DNA of 64,000 bases from contig JABYQR010000142.1 of assembly GCA_022592445.1 (NCBI GenBank), forward strand, positions 1 to 64,000, given 5' to 3'. The DNA is from Cytidiella melzeri. Its lineage: Eukaryota; Basidiomycota; Agaricomycetes; Polyporales; Irpicaceae. Below the pieces are notes generated by a model. That model saw nothing but the letters and a program-made list of their open reading frames with translations. It searched no databases and was not told the DNA's origin. Positions within the stretch are counted from its first letter, which is position 1. Each line of letters opens with the position of its first letter. Shown here piece by piece: positions 43,018-55,535 of the stretch. A program made the translations under genes and the position numbers.

Positions 43018-44060
43018 TTACTTGCTCCAGATAGACACACCATCGAGATACTCAATACCCTCGCCAAGCCCAATCTGTAACCACTCCTTTGAGATAACAG
43101 TCTTTGATGTCTTCCTGGCCCCAAGAGATGAGCAAGAGTCTCTCATAGTGTGCTTGCATGATGAGAATAGCCTCTCAACTGAGACACTGACACCAGGAAT
43201 TGCAAGAATATCTTGTGCAATGTGAGAGAGGGTGGGAAAGACCTTTGCATGACTCTACATAGGCAAGTTGGTTAGCAAGGACCACAATTTTGTGTTAAAT
43301 GTGGTACATACCTTCCACCAAGTGAGTACATCCTCATCATCCTGAGGAGAATGTGCGCCACTGAGGTAAAGCTCTATCTCAGTCTCCCAATGAGCAGCTG
43401 ATGTGACTGATGCAAAGGCTATTGCAGATGCAAAAATTGACTTGTTGGCTGGCTGTGCAGATGTGGGTGTGTTGGCAGACTGCAAGGTTGTGGCAAGAGC
43501 AGAAGAATACTGGGTATAAACCTCTCTGAGAAGACGCTCTGCTTGAGCTGCTACTGCCTGATCCCAGTCTGCTGTCTCAAATTACTTCAGCCGGATAGAC
43601 GGATGAAGGACTGTGGTTGCAGAGTCATGTCAATTCAGCCTGAATAGCCTAGTGTATATGTACTTACCAGCAGCTAGAAGGGGGAACTTTTTCTTTAACA
43701 CAATCTGCATATGCTTATCAAGCTTTGCAAGTGCCATGGACAATGCCTTTTGCAGATTTGGAGCTAAAAAGCATGCATCAAGACAATAACTACTGAGATG
43801 GTTTTCAAGATGCTTATAGAGTGGAAGAAGTTGTGGAAGTGTTGGAACTTTCTTCTGTGATAGACTGCTTGTGAATTCTTTGAATGGCTGTTGAGGTGAA
43901 GTGAGAGACAATCAAACAACAAGTGATGATAGCTGATCTGACTGCTAGTATCCCCACAAGATTCTCTAAAAATTGCCACCCTTTGGGATCAATGTATAAC
44001 TTGGCTTGCTTCTGAACAGCTGCTGCTCTTTTCTTGCCTCGTAGCCCATCAGGGCAGTGT
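43018..44060 (-). pseudogene. hAT transposase remnant
   Basis: Reading on the minus strand: KLYIDPKGWQFLENLVGIL (about 43990), PTLPQLLPLYKHLENHLSS, KLDKHMQIVLKKKFPLLAA, then LHPSIRLK followed by an in-frame TAA (43582 region), then WETEIELYLSG...DVLTWWK. An intron 43310-43255 joins this to SHAKVFPTLSHIAQDILAIP, GVSVSVERLFSS and KTVISKEWLQIGL, ending at TAA 43018. The last blocks are the hAT C-terminal dimerisation domain, including the family mark SxxxERxFS. The N-terminal BED finger and first catalytic part were not found. With a stop in the middle, the copy is probably inactive. Confidence 0.85.
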
Positions 44061-44109
44061 GTTAACCCAGAATGTGATAGCCTAGGATAAAAATTAGTAC
44101 AGAGTCAAA

Positions 44110-44380
44110 GTTCTCTGGAGAATGCCAAAAATGCACATACATTTTGAAGAAGAGTGCCCCGCTCAATCTCTGCCAGAGTACGCAACATGAAAACTTGTAC
44201 ATAGATGCATGAGCAGTGCAAAACATAGGGAACAGTCTGTATAAGTGGAGAGACAAAGATTAAACCAACATAGCTGGAACACATAGTTGCAACACTATGA
44301 AACATGTATGAATCCATGAGCAGTGCAAAACAGGGGCAGTACAAATGATCAAGGTAGCTACGCAACATGAAAACTTGTAC
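44110..44380. repeat. Subterminal repeat cluster, copy A
   Basis: Repeated units ATGAGCAGTGCAAAACA and GTACGCAACATGAAAACTTG alternate here; they recur with about 80-90% identity at 47119-47290. Probably hAT-internal repeats. Confidence 0.65.
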
Positions 44381-44420
44381 CATCTTGTAAAAAAACAATT
44401 TGTTATCGCACAATACCTAC

Positions 44421-46980
44421 CACTGTAAACCCGAGCATTACAATATAATCTTGAGCAAACTTTATCTCACACAATCCCCCTACCTGGAAAGTTATAAACA
44501 CCCGGCACCCGCAATAATGGTCCGTGGGCCACTTTATCTTGCATGGTAATATGTTTTCTTATCTCCACCCATAGTTTACATTGCAAGATAATCTCACCTC
44601 CGGTAGTTTATATTGTCATACACATCAATGCAATGCTTTAAAGGCAGTAGTTCTTGCATTAGGGTGCATGGCAACAATGGCAATGGATTGAACAGCGCAA
44701 TGGCAAGAAGATCAGCTAATTAATAATACAGCGCGAGCATTGTGAAAGAAATAGTCATCATAGCAGAACAGCTACAGCGAGTTACAGTGTCCAGGTTGAA
44801 AACAAATCAAGAACATTGCGAGAGCAGACACATGCAGAGACAGGAGCAAAAAATTGTAATGCGAGAGCATTGCAGGCGGAGGTGGGTGTCATTGAATTGT
44901 AGCGACCGTAACCCTAGGTGTCAAGGTCAATTTGACGAGCAACTCGAAAGGAGATTGCTGCATACCATTTGGACAGAGAGCAGCACATCCTTGGCGCTGG
45001 CGGCAGTCTCTGGTGAATACCCTGGTGAAACAACGATGCCAAAATGGAGCTCATACCTGGCAAGATTTGCAGGAAATGAACTTGTCACATCAAATCTGAG
45101 GTGGAGGTGAGCATGGCCACCAGTCATATGAGCGACGCCCAGTTTTGAGCAATACCGCACTCACAAAGAAACCTATCAGGCGAACGTCAGAATTTGGAAA
45201 AAAAATCTGGGTAGCACAATCACTCACCTAACAGATGTGCCAAATGAGGCTTGGACATTGGAAGGCATGGCCCTGTCTCTTGTGGGAAGGGAAGTACTAA
45301 AAGAATCCATTGTGTGAGACTGTATGCACAAAACAAATTGTGTGTGTACGTATCCACATATAGTTGGTAGGCAACCACCCCGGCCAGGGCAACGACTAGA
45401 AGAGTAAGAATATAATTGTTGCAATTGAAAAATGCATATGTTTGGACAACCAGGATGACCTCTGAGGTGACCTGATTTCACATTGCAAGTGCGATGGGAA
45501 TCTGACCAATACACGTTGACTACCTTCACTCTATTGGGTCCACAAGACTTCAGCTACTCACGCAATAGATCTTCTCGCACTCCTCAGCGGTGTGGTTCGT
45601 GCAGAAGGCCCAGAGAAGGTATGGTACCACAGTGATGACCCAATAGCTGGTTGACGGGAGTCTGTTAGCTTGAAGTTGGTTTCACACATGACTGCGAGGG
45701 CTCACCAACAGAGCAAGTATGCAACTTAGTGGATGGTCGAGCTGATCTTGGAGGGTGTCGTTGTTGGTGAGCAGTGGGGGTAGAGAGAGAAGATGGTGGT
45801 TGGGGGGAGATGAAGACGGCAAGAGCGCCGAGGATGGGGTAGGGAAGTGTGAAGGGGGTCGCTTCACCATATGTGAAGTCATAGTGAACTTAAAAGAAAT
45901 AAATTCAGGAGATATTATCAGCTGTGTGGGCCAAAGTGAAAACACCGTACGGGTGAATGTTGAGCGTGTTTGAACGTGACTTGGCAATGACATGCAGTTA
46001 TCATAGAACCGTCCTCCCTGCAGACTCGCCAGAGCAGCTGGAATGGCAAGAGCTCACCAAAGAACAATGAAATGTGAAGCTATTTGTACTCATCACCGTG
46101 TTTGACCCACCTTGGACGCTGAAGCCAATACTGCTGCCAAGCGTTGAACTTTCTCTCATCAATCTTTCTCAACCTTCAACGATGACTTGCTCAAACGCAC
46201 GCTCACAGTCAAAGACGGCACAACCAATGTGTTAGAATGGACACAAATGAGCTGGGACAATGGACTTGATTTGTAGGGTTTGCAGCAAAAGGTGACAGTG
46301 GAAAGTGTGTCGCAGTGCAGGACTGTATTGCGGAGGAAGACGAGGACTTGATGTTTCTGAGGGTGCGAGGTAATCATCCCTCAACCGTGCTTGCAAATTC
46401 ATGTCTCATATCTTTAGGACAACAATATCGTGGTCTTCATGCAGCTTACGGCTCACGAAGATCTGTATCTTGTACGTTTGCCCAAGTTGCACAGACTAAA
46501 ATTGAGCCCAACGATATTCTCAGGGTTACTGTGAAGGCGTTGTCAGAGTTAAAGCCTCAAATGTTCGCTTTCTCTTGCGACTGAAGCGTCCAGTCATGAC
46601 AAAACGCAACTCACGCTCCTTGTCTCGTTCATCCTCTCGCCCGCCGTCTGCACAAGGTTGCGAATCGCTCTCTGCCCTCACCCACCGTGACTCTCCTTCT
46701 CTTCCACATGCCACTCGATGGACCTCACCCAGCTATCCTGTGGCTGCCGCTGAAACATCCAACTTTATGTCAAGTGCCTTGCCTTCGGCCTCGCTTCCGT
46801 TGTCTCCCCACTCGCAGCTCAATCACTTGTGTTGCGTCAGTCACTCTTTAACATCTACTACAGTAGACTCCACCCCACGTATACCAGAACAGTCTACACT
46901 AATGGTTACCAATGTAATATATCACTGCCACTACTGCTTTACATTGAGTGCTGGGCCTTTACATTAGTTTAAAATTGCTT
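44421..46980. other. Internal hAT sequence without recognisable genes
   Basis: Several 70-130 codon frames on both strands (such as 44742-45110 +, 45682-45993 -, 46575-46967 +) show no domain. Their Ser/Pro or Arg/Gln-rich composition looks like decayed or captured sequence. Confidence 0.5.
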
Positions 46981-47118
46981 ACCGCATGCCACTTGGCCTT
47001 TACAACGCAATCTAAAGGACCTGCCTTATGTGGACATCATTAATATGTCAAGCGTGCGCAATAAACCCCTGGCACGCAATATAAAGCGCAATAACATTTT
47101 GTTTATTTACCCGATGAC

Positions 47119-47290
47119 ATAGATGCATGAGCAGTGAAAAACATAGGGAACAGTCTTAGCTGGAACATCAACAAATGTGTATGAGTAAATGAGCAGTGCA
47201 AAACACAGGCAGTGCAAATGATTAGGGTAGCTATGCAGCATTGTAAAACTGTGTATGGGTGTATGAACAGTGCAAATTGTAGGAAAGAGG
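47119..47290. repeat. Subterminal repeat cluster, copy B
   Basis: Shares GATGCATGAGCAGTG(C/A)AAAACATAGGGAACAGTCT-type units with 44110-44380, in the same orientation. Confidence 0.65.
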
Positions 47291-47510
47291 CTGTACATGC
47301 ATGCATGTGCTCAAACCTTGTCACATGCATAATATTCTAGAATACCATTAAATATAGGAATAGTATTGTATTGTAATGTAATGTATTGTATTGTATTTAA
47401 TGGTAATCGTATTCTAAAAGAAATTCCACAAGCAAGTATTTAATGGGTATTTAATGATATTCTGAGATTATATTGCATTATAATGGTATTTTTGCAGAGC
47501 ACTACTCGAG

Positions 47511-47518
47511 CTCGTTGT
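47511..47518. repeat. hAT target-site duplication CTCGTTGT, right copy
   Basis: Identical to 42562-42569, six bases outside the inverted terminal repeat. Confidence 0.8.
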
Positions 47519-47768
47519 ACGCTTTGTTGTACGCTTTGCTGCAGCTGTTCAATCTATTCAAACCTCGGACTCTACCTCTGATACATAGACCTGCCTCTCA
47601 CGTCTGTTCGACTCCCTGCAGCCCTCTGGTTGCGCTGACGGGTTCACGACCGACATAGACTCCCTCTATAACTGTCGAATTTTTCCACATATCGACCATT
47701 GGTAAACCTGAACCACACTGCAACTACTGCTTACTGAGCTCTTTACGCGCCATACACAATTTGCGCAA

Positions 47769-50700
47769 ATGAGTTCGCTCGCATTCTTAGTCACTGAACT
47801 GCAAGTGCGGACCCTATTCTCTCTTCATTATCTTTGGCTTACGCTTCTCAGTCATTAGCAAGCGAGACCAGACGCAAGCACCCTGATGTTCGCGAAGTAA
47901 GCGTCTCACTGAAGCCACACGGATCCCTTATTGAGATTACGTCGTAGGCAGCGGAGAAATCTCTGGCCATTATGAGGACGTCTCCAGAGCAAGCGACTGC
48001 CTCCTTGGCATCAGGTACGTTCATCGTATCAACTCTCGTAGTCGTGTTGTGAACGAAACACAGATGGCCCACAGTCCGAAGCCCTTCTGCGGCCTTTCTT
48101 CATGGGATGCGCCACGAAGAATGCTAAAGTTGTCGCCATCTCGCTGGGCTCATTGCAGCGCCTCATTGCGCTCAAAGCGGTTCCTCAGTCTGCCGTGCCG
48201 GTCATAATCACTACCATGACCGACTGCATGAACCAGGGAGTCGACATCCAACTTCGTATCCTCCAGACCCTACTTTCCCTGATTACCAATTTCCCTGCTG
48301 TGCATGGCGATTTGCTCGGCGAGGTTCGTACCTGGGCGCAATACTCTCAAGACGTGTGCTGACACTTATTGTGCAGGCTCTGCTCCTGTGTTTCAAGCTA
48401 CAGGAATCTCGTATAGCTGTTGTTTCGTCGACAGCCGCCGCTACACTGCGTCAGCTTGTTATGTTCGTAGTCGACAAGGTTGTGGACGAAGACCGTCGGG
48501 ACGAACTAACGATAGACAAACTGTCGGAAATTACTCTTCCTAGTGGCCAGACGAAGTTTCTCGGTCCATCTGCCCAAGATTCCTTCGCGGTCTTTGAGGA
48601 TTTATGTCTATTAGCGAACTCAGAGAGGCCACATTTCTTGAAACTAGATTCCCTTCGCAAGACATTTGCTGTCGAGTTGATTGAGAGCGTCCTGACAAAT
48701 TACCACGATCTCTTCCGCAAGGTGAGCACTGAAAAGACAATAGATATCACCCTGATCATCAGTCACCGCGCTGAGCTTGCTCATGCGTCCTTCTAGCATG
48801 ACGAGTTGCTACTACTCCTACAACATCACCTATGTCCATTGGTGCTCAAAGCCCTCTCGGATCGCCCGAGTTTTCCTCTGACACTCAGGTCAACACGAGT
48901 TGTATTTCTGCTTCTCAAGCAGTTCTCTGCGGAGCTGAGCACGGAGGCGGAGGTCTTTTTGATGATGTTAATCAAAATTGTCAGCGCAGATGGTGCAGAG
49001 AGTGTCACTCCCTCTCAATCGACGGACAGCGTGCATGCACCACACACAACGCGCCCACAATGGATGCGAGTACTGGCTATGGAGATCATGAGAGGGTATG
49101 TTTATGCTATTGCTATGTCGCCAACTGATTTTCGTTATCTGCTAACCCCTTTTCTTCAGGCTTTGTAGCGACGCTGAATTAATGCGCAATGTTTGGACAC
49201 GATACGACGCTGATGAAACTGGATCAAAGGTTTTCACCGCCCTCGTCACAGCGCTGAACCGACTTGTAACCGAGAAACCCCACCTGCTAGGTGTTAGCTC
49301 CCAGATGGCAGGCCTCGGTGTCCAGTCTGGCGAAGGACATTCAGCATCTGTCTTGGACGTGGGTGGCGTCGCAGGAATGGTTGCCAGTGCTGCCAGTGCT
49401 ACAATGTCCGGTGTTGTGGGCATGATGGGATCTGAAGTCGGGCTTAGTGTTCAGGGTTCCGCTATGAAACTGCAGTGGTGAGTATTTGGAGTAACCTCGA
49501 CTATTCCTTGACTTACTGAACTTTGGGCAGTATTGACCAATTGGACAAGGCGGACTCTCCGCCAATTCCTGAACCGTATATCTACCTCCTTGGCGTTCAG
49601 TGCTTGGTCTCATTGTGTGAGGGCTTTGCCTCCTTCGTTGGTCCACTCTACAATACCCTCATGGTACAGAAACCTCGAGCTGCGGGAGAGCCTGTTGTCC
49701 GTGCACCTCCTGCGATCGACCTTTCGTCTCTACACCCAGATGATCCCAGCACAAAACAGTTGCGAACCGTTCACGACATGATTGACAACGGCTGGCCGGC
49801 TTTTTTGGCAGCATTGTCTTTTGTCATCTCGACGCATCTATCTGACGAACTGTTTGTGGACGTCCTGGCCAGCTATCAGGCAATAACAAACGTCTCTGGC
49901 ATGTTAGGCTTGACCACGCCCCGCGACGCCTTCTTCAATAGTCTCGCAAAGTCTGCTATTCCAGCCCGGGTGGTATCTAGTTTGGAATCCTATATCGACG
50001 CACCCGCTCCGCGTACCCCGTTGAACATCACTGACAACCTTGGACTCACTTCTCCAGCTCAAGCGCCTGGCCTGTCTGAGCGTAACTTGGCTTGCTTGAA
50101 GGCATTCATCGCATCTGCCCTTTTCCTCGCAGGCAGTCTTGGTGAAAGCTGGTTCAATATCTTGGAGGCTCTACAGAACGCGGACTATGTCCTAACAACA
50201 AAAGGAGCGAGAGGCCCTACCCCGACTCCAAGCAAGCGCAATTCACTAGGTCCCGGCAACTTCCCGGCTGCTCGTTCTGTCTCCTCTAGCTCTGGACGAC
50301 CGTTGTCGCATATTAATGCCCAAAGTCATCAGCAGTCCCGACATCCAATGTTAGCCGACCTCGACGCGGACAGTCTCGAACTCTCCATCCAACGCTTATT
50401 TGACGCCTCGAAGAATCTTGACGACGGCGCATTCCAGGATTTCGTCGGTGCGCTATGCAAGCTTAGTGCGTCTATGGTTGGTATGCAGAGAGAGGAAGGC
50501 GAGGGCTTCGTGCTTCATGACACCTCGGATGAACTTGTAACAAGCCCGAGTGCTGCATTGCTGACCGATGCGGTCAACCGACGGAGAGTTAGCGGCATTC
50601 ATTTACCTCGTACACTAGTATGTTGCTTGTTTTGACGCCTAAGGCCACTGTTAACGGTTTATAATCAGCGTTCTGGTGACTTCGGTATCAACAAACTTGG

Positions 50701-53700
50701 AGGAGTGGCGAAATTGAATATTCATCGATTGATCTATAGAGACCCAGAGATCGCATGGAATATCGTTACTTCTCATCTCTTGGCAGTTATACAACACGTC
50801 CCTGCGCCACAGACAATTCGCATCCAAGCAGCTCGAATCCTGGATGATATTCTGGTAATCGTACCCAGGAATTTGTCGACCACTGGGGAGCTTCAGCCCA
50901 AGGTTCAACGCCAAGTGCTGGACGTTCTTTCTCAGCAAATTATGACGGAAACAGGTCTGCTGAGCAGCTCTACTGCGGTCGAAATCAGAAAAATGGGTCT
51001 GGAATCGCTTCACCAGATCTTGCAGGCGTCGGGCCGTACTCTTGTCGTCGGCTGGGAGATCATTTTCGAGATGTTGGGCAGCGTGTGTAAGCCATCGACG
51101 TCTCTTCCAGGAGGTGCCTCAGCTGCGTCCTCGCCACTCACCCCTCGGAGGCCACCCCCACTCGGCATGATAAACGAGAAGAGCTATGCTTCATTAGTGA
51201 AGATTGCTTTCCAGTCACTCACATTGGTCTGCGACTCGCTCTCGGAATTATCCCCTGAACATCTTCGCCTGTGTATCTCCACGCTGGGTCAATTCGGTCG
51301 CCAAGCTGACACGAACATTGCTCTGACAGCCGCCGAGAGTTTGCTGTGGGGAGTGTCGGACTCAATACAGATGAAGCGAAAGGATGTGGAACGGGAGCCC
51401 GAATACAGCGCGCTTTGGATGTTTCTACTCCTCGAAGTCCTTGGGTTGTGTACTGATGGGCGTCCAGAGGTCCGTGTAGGTGCCATTCAAACCTTGTTTA
51501 GAACGATGCAGCTGTATGGCGCAACGCTGAGCTTGGACACTTGGGATGAGTGTATTTGGAAAGTCGTCTTCCCATTGTTGGATTCCATCTCGTCCTCCGT
51601 GCGACTCGCATCTCCGACAGTGACGGACGCGCCACCAAGTACCGACGACCAGTGGGATGAGTCCAAGATCCTCGCACTTCAATTCATCGGCACCATGTTC
51701 AAAGATTTCCTCGCAGACAAAATCGTTCATCTCGCCTCATTCGCCGACGCGTGGGAGGTTTTTGTTCAGCATGTTCAAAATGCCTGGCTACACGACAACC
51801 GTACAATTAGTGCACCAGCTCTTCGATGCCTAGACAAGGCTGTCAACGCACTCGGCGATGTCGACAATGAGCTCTCAGGAACAGTCTCTGAAGCTTTGGA
51901 GGTCGCCTGGAAGTCCTGTTATGACATGGGACAAGCTATCTCGGACAAACCTGGAAGTGCGGAAGCTCCTCATAGCCCTTTCACGCAGGAGAGCTTGGTA
52001 TCTTTGATCGAAGTTGTACGAAGCGTTCGCGTAGTTCACCGCAAGACCGAGGACGGAGAGTGGGCACTGGATAGACTCGTTAACCTGATGACAATATTGA
52101 AGGGTGCGTAATTAAACCTATTCTAGTAACCATTCCTTGCTGAATTCGCGATTCAGGCGCCTTAACGTATCCAGACTCACCGGATTTCCGACCGGATGTG
52201 GACTCCTTGAGTTCAGTGCAGGTATGTTGGCGAGTACTACCGGAAGAGTGTAGTTGCCTCATTGCATCTGTAGACTGTGGTGTTGGACGCCATAGGTGGC
52301 ATCGACATGTCGGGACAAGGGGTGCCATCCTTGATTCTACGTGATTTGTCGGAGTACTCCACGCTCTCCTTTTTAGCTGCATTCGATGCTCCCAAATCAC
52401 CGTCGCGAGTCGTCCAAGGAAAACAGCGGGAGGAACCGCACAAGCGGGTCACTTATGTTGCCCTGTCGAAGAAAACCATGCCTCAACTAGTTGATTTGTT
52501 TTTGACGTTCAAGGAGGACGTTTCAATATACAATGACGGGACTGTAGAATCTATCCTCTCTGTGAGTGCCACCTTCAAACTCGTGTCATTGGTAATTGAC
52601 AGTAGCGCAGGCGTACGCGATTCCAATGAAGCTGAAATACGACTGTCCCGCGCCGTCGAAATTTACCAAGGATGAGCCTTTGTGGAAGACCGCGACAACG
52701 AATTTCTTGAGAGTTGTGAAGGAATGCGGTAACCAAATCCAGCAGTTGCATGAGAGTAAGTAAGCACCTCACCTTTCAATACTTTCTGCTAACGGATATT
52801 TTCATGTCTACAGCCATACTCTCTGACAGGGTGGAAGGTATCTGGAGACAGGTCGTTGAGTCATTCAGGGGAGCAATCCTAGCAGACTGGTGAGTAGTGG
52901 ACTGCCTTACCCAGAAGCTAGGGACTAACAGGTCCGCTCAGCTCTACAGCCGATAATTTCCCTCTTGAGATGCAACAACAAGAGGAAAGCTTCGATCTCG
53001 CTCTGATTGCTGCACTGGAGATCGATGTTGTCCCACACCTTGGTGACTCTCGTGTCCCTGACTATATCACAGCTCAGCTAGCAAAGGTCTTGCAACAAGG
53101 CAGTCAAATACGCGATGACTCCGAGTACAGACCGCCGTCACCTGCCTCTCTGGAAAGTGTTTCTCAGCGAGCTTCCGCTGAGCTCGTAACCTTCGGACGA
53201 CATACTCTTGCAGAAGGTACGACGGAGCCAGGCCGTTTGCTCCCGCGCGAACAATTCTCCTACTGGTGCTTTGATTTGCTATTCTTGATATGCTCGAGTG
53301 TTGCGCAAGGTACAGTCAATGCCGCTTGTTTGCAGGCTACTTGGCGCTCATTGCTGGTGCCTAGATCAATTGCCTGCGCGGAAACGTGTCGCAGCATTGA
53401 GTCTACCTGCACTTCTGAAGCGCTGCAAGTCGACACTAGTGACTTTCATCGCCGATGAAGCACTACGCGGTAGTCTGCCGTTCCCGAGGCAAGTGCAAAA
53501 CCGTAATTGCAGGCCATGCACCGCTTTGCTAAACTGATGTTCATAGGGCACGTGAAGAGGAACTCCTTTACGTGCTTAAGGGCCTTCTGCATCTACGTCT
53601 GTGGCCAGGCTCGCTATGGGCAGCATTATCTGCTACGCCTTCCGAGTGCAGTTCGGAACAGCCACGTAAGATGGATGTCGACACAATAAGTTCATCTTCT

Positions 53701-54042
53701 AACGCTGAGTTTCTAGCTATCGATTCATCCCTGACACCATCGGAACTGATTGCCGACGCCGTAAAGAGGTCGACAAAGGCGCATCTTTTCCATTTCTACA
53801 GCATTTTCTGTGAAATTGTTGCCATCCCGAGGAAGACGCCCACGGCCTGGGTTATGTCGCGAACATCGAGTTTTGATAATCCACATGCGTCTGCAGAAGG
53901 CAAACAGGCAAAGGGGACTGAGCATGTGGGTTCTACTGTCACGACGCATGCTCCCTCCGGGAGCGTTGTGAAATTGGACGCAAGGCAGCTAGTGAAAGAA
54001 TGCCTAAAGGAGCTTGCACAGGAAATGGGTATTGCACGATGA
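47769..54042 (+). CDS. MON2: MON2 homolog (Golgi/endosome trafficking scaffold)
   Basis: Sixteen exons: 47769-47804, 47852-47896, 47948-48014, 48064-48323, 48377-48721, 48797-49095, 49160-49477, 49531-50617, 50669-52103, 52157-52221, 52274-52561, 52611-52755, 52814-52889, 52942-53309, 53365-53488, 53547-54042 (1818 codons, 1817 aa). The intron at 53489 has a GC donor (GCAAGT). The N-terminus reads SSLAFLVTELQ, SETRRKHPDVREAAEKSL and LRPFFMGCATKNAK, as in Mon2 DCB domains; later SSTAAATLRQLVMFVVDKV and a HEAT-like remainder to LKECLKELAQEMG-type end. Mon2 is a large Arf-GEF-related protein lacking the Sec7 catalytic domain; with Dop1 and Neo1 it acts in endosome-to-Golgi retrieval. Its length agrees with yeast and human Mon2. 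Its upstream region is interrupted by the hAT element, 258 bp before the ATG. Confidence 0.95.
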
Positions 54043-54431
54043 ACTGCAAGTAGCATGTCGGATCTCTTGCACTCTACCAGCCCTTCATATACATGAAAGA
54101 CCACTTCATTATTATACATTGCTAACTCATGTCACATTGGAGGCGGGCTGTTTGAGTCTACCCCTCTAAGGTAGTATCGGGGGCCACACTATCACATCAA
54201 TAATGCTTTTCCTTGTGCCCAAAGTACTATGGCTGGGACCTATCACACATACTCATACCTTTAATTTAGTGTAGATGTACTAGAGCTGAATAATATTTTG
54301 GGCTCGCAAGGCTGCCACATGGGCTTTATAAACTATCTGCCCTGCAAGCTTTGCCTGGAGGGTGAGTGGTGGTATGGGCACAACTGGCTTGAACACCAGA
54401 GTATATTTTCAATGTGTGCTGTGTATCAATT

Positions 54432-54476
54432 AGGCTTGTGGTGTAGTGGTAAAGCCGGCTGCGAGTTCGAATTCCT
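54432..54476 (+). repeat. tRNA-like relic or SINE head with A and B boxes
   Basis: TGGTGTAGTGG (54439-54449) matches a pol III A box and GAGTTCGAATTCC (54463-54475) a B box. They are only about 14 nt apart, so the anticodon arm is missing and this cannot be a working tRNA. A tRNA-derived SINE head or decayed tRNA fits. Confidence 0.4.
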
Positions 54477-55247
54477 GTAATAGTTAGCTTCTTGTACTGT
54501 AGCAGATAGGGCTTGTGGACACCAGGGCCCGATTTTGACCCCCTGCAGTGGCAAAATAAATTTAGACCACTGTGAGCTACAAAATTGGTAAGGCAGGTCT
54601 GCTGAGTAAAGTAAAAAAGGAAGTGGTTTTGAAGACATTTTTTACAAGCTCCTGCACATGCCAGGGCAGGATTCTGCAATAAAAGACATTCAGAGGCACT
54701 GATGCCTCTATGTTTCCCAACCTTGCTTGGCTAGCAGTGACAGTCATGCTGACAAGAGCTTCAGGAATGGCAGTGGCAGTGTCATTGTCAATGTGGTAGG
54801 GTTGACTGATACGGTGGTGTTTGTCGTGGGCGGCGTTGCAATTGTGAAGGTATGTCTCACACATGCAAGAATACTTTAACCATAAAGAGAACAATAGCGA
54901 AAGAGCAATAGGAGTCCATGTGAACAGTATCTATGACATCAAACCCTAGCTATGGGCTGAGCCATGTTGTGGCCATGTGGTTTTACATAAGGTGAGTCAC
55001 GTGCCAGTGTGATGTAGCAGTAAGTAATGTGACTATGTAGAGTATCTAAGCCACATGATATGGGCACTTAATAGATGTGCAAGGGGTTTGCAAAGGTAAA
55101 ACTTGCAGGAGTAGGGCCAGCAAGTGGCAAGATACAATTCCTGAAGTCCAAAATGTAATTTATGCTACTAATATGTTGTACATGTTGAATAAGAAGAGGT
55201 GTTTAGTTAGTAGAGCATGCATATATTGCAACTGAACATTTGTGTCC

Positions 55248-55535
55248 TTATTTAACAGTCATTAACAAATTAAAATCTATTTGTGTAATATGACCATTGT
55301 ACTCAGTATGTCTTCCAGTATGTATTCCATCTTGAAGCCATATATGACCATTGTTATCAATGATACAGCAAGTGAAATGATTGTCACCATGGTAGATAAT
55401 TTTATGTAAGTTGAACTCATTTCCACTAGCCTGCATGGTACGTTCAAACTTGAAGACAATGTCATCATCTAATATTACTGCTATAAATGAAGGTGCACTT
55501 GTTAAAACTATATATTCTAAAGTTGTTTCCCACAC
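55248..55535 (-). pseudogene. Fragment of transposon-associated protein with peptidase-like HF...DG motif
   Basis: 95 codons on the minus strand containing KIIYHGDNHFTCCIIDNNGH and IWLQDGI. This resembles the His...Asp half of papain-like (Ulp1/UCH-type) domains found in basidiomycete transposon proteins, by memory of motif layout only. No flanking exons recognised; probably debris. Confidence 0.3.

Larger units (their letters stand above)
42570..47510 (-). mobile_element. Decayed hAT DNA transposon in the NUP84-MON2 promoter interval
   Basis: The left end TAGTGCTTAGCAAATACC (42570) matches the inverted right end (47504 inward: TAGTGCTCTGCAAAAATACC), about 18 bp imperfect terminal repeats that fit the hAT YARNG end rule. 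The 8-bp direct repeat CTCGTTGT lies at 42562-42569 and 47511-47518, the duplication size expected for hAT; the right end carries a 6-bp CTCGAG filler between terminal repeat and duplication. Inside, a minus-strand hAT transposase is recognisable but carries a stop. AT-rich subterminal repeats (TATTGGTATT, TATTGTAATG types) flank both ends. Confidence 0.85.

Noticed and set aside
54432..54476. A functional tRNA gene
   Set aside because: A and B boxes are too close for an anticodon arm and no acceptor stem closes around them.
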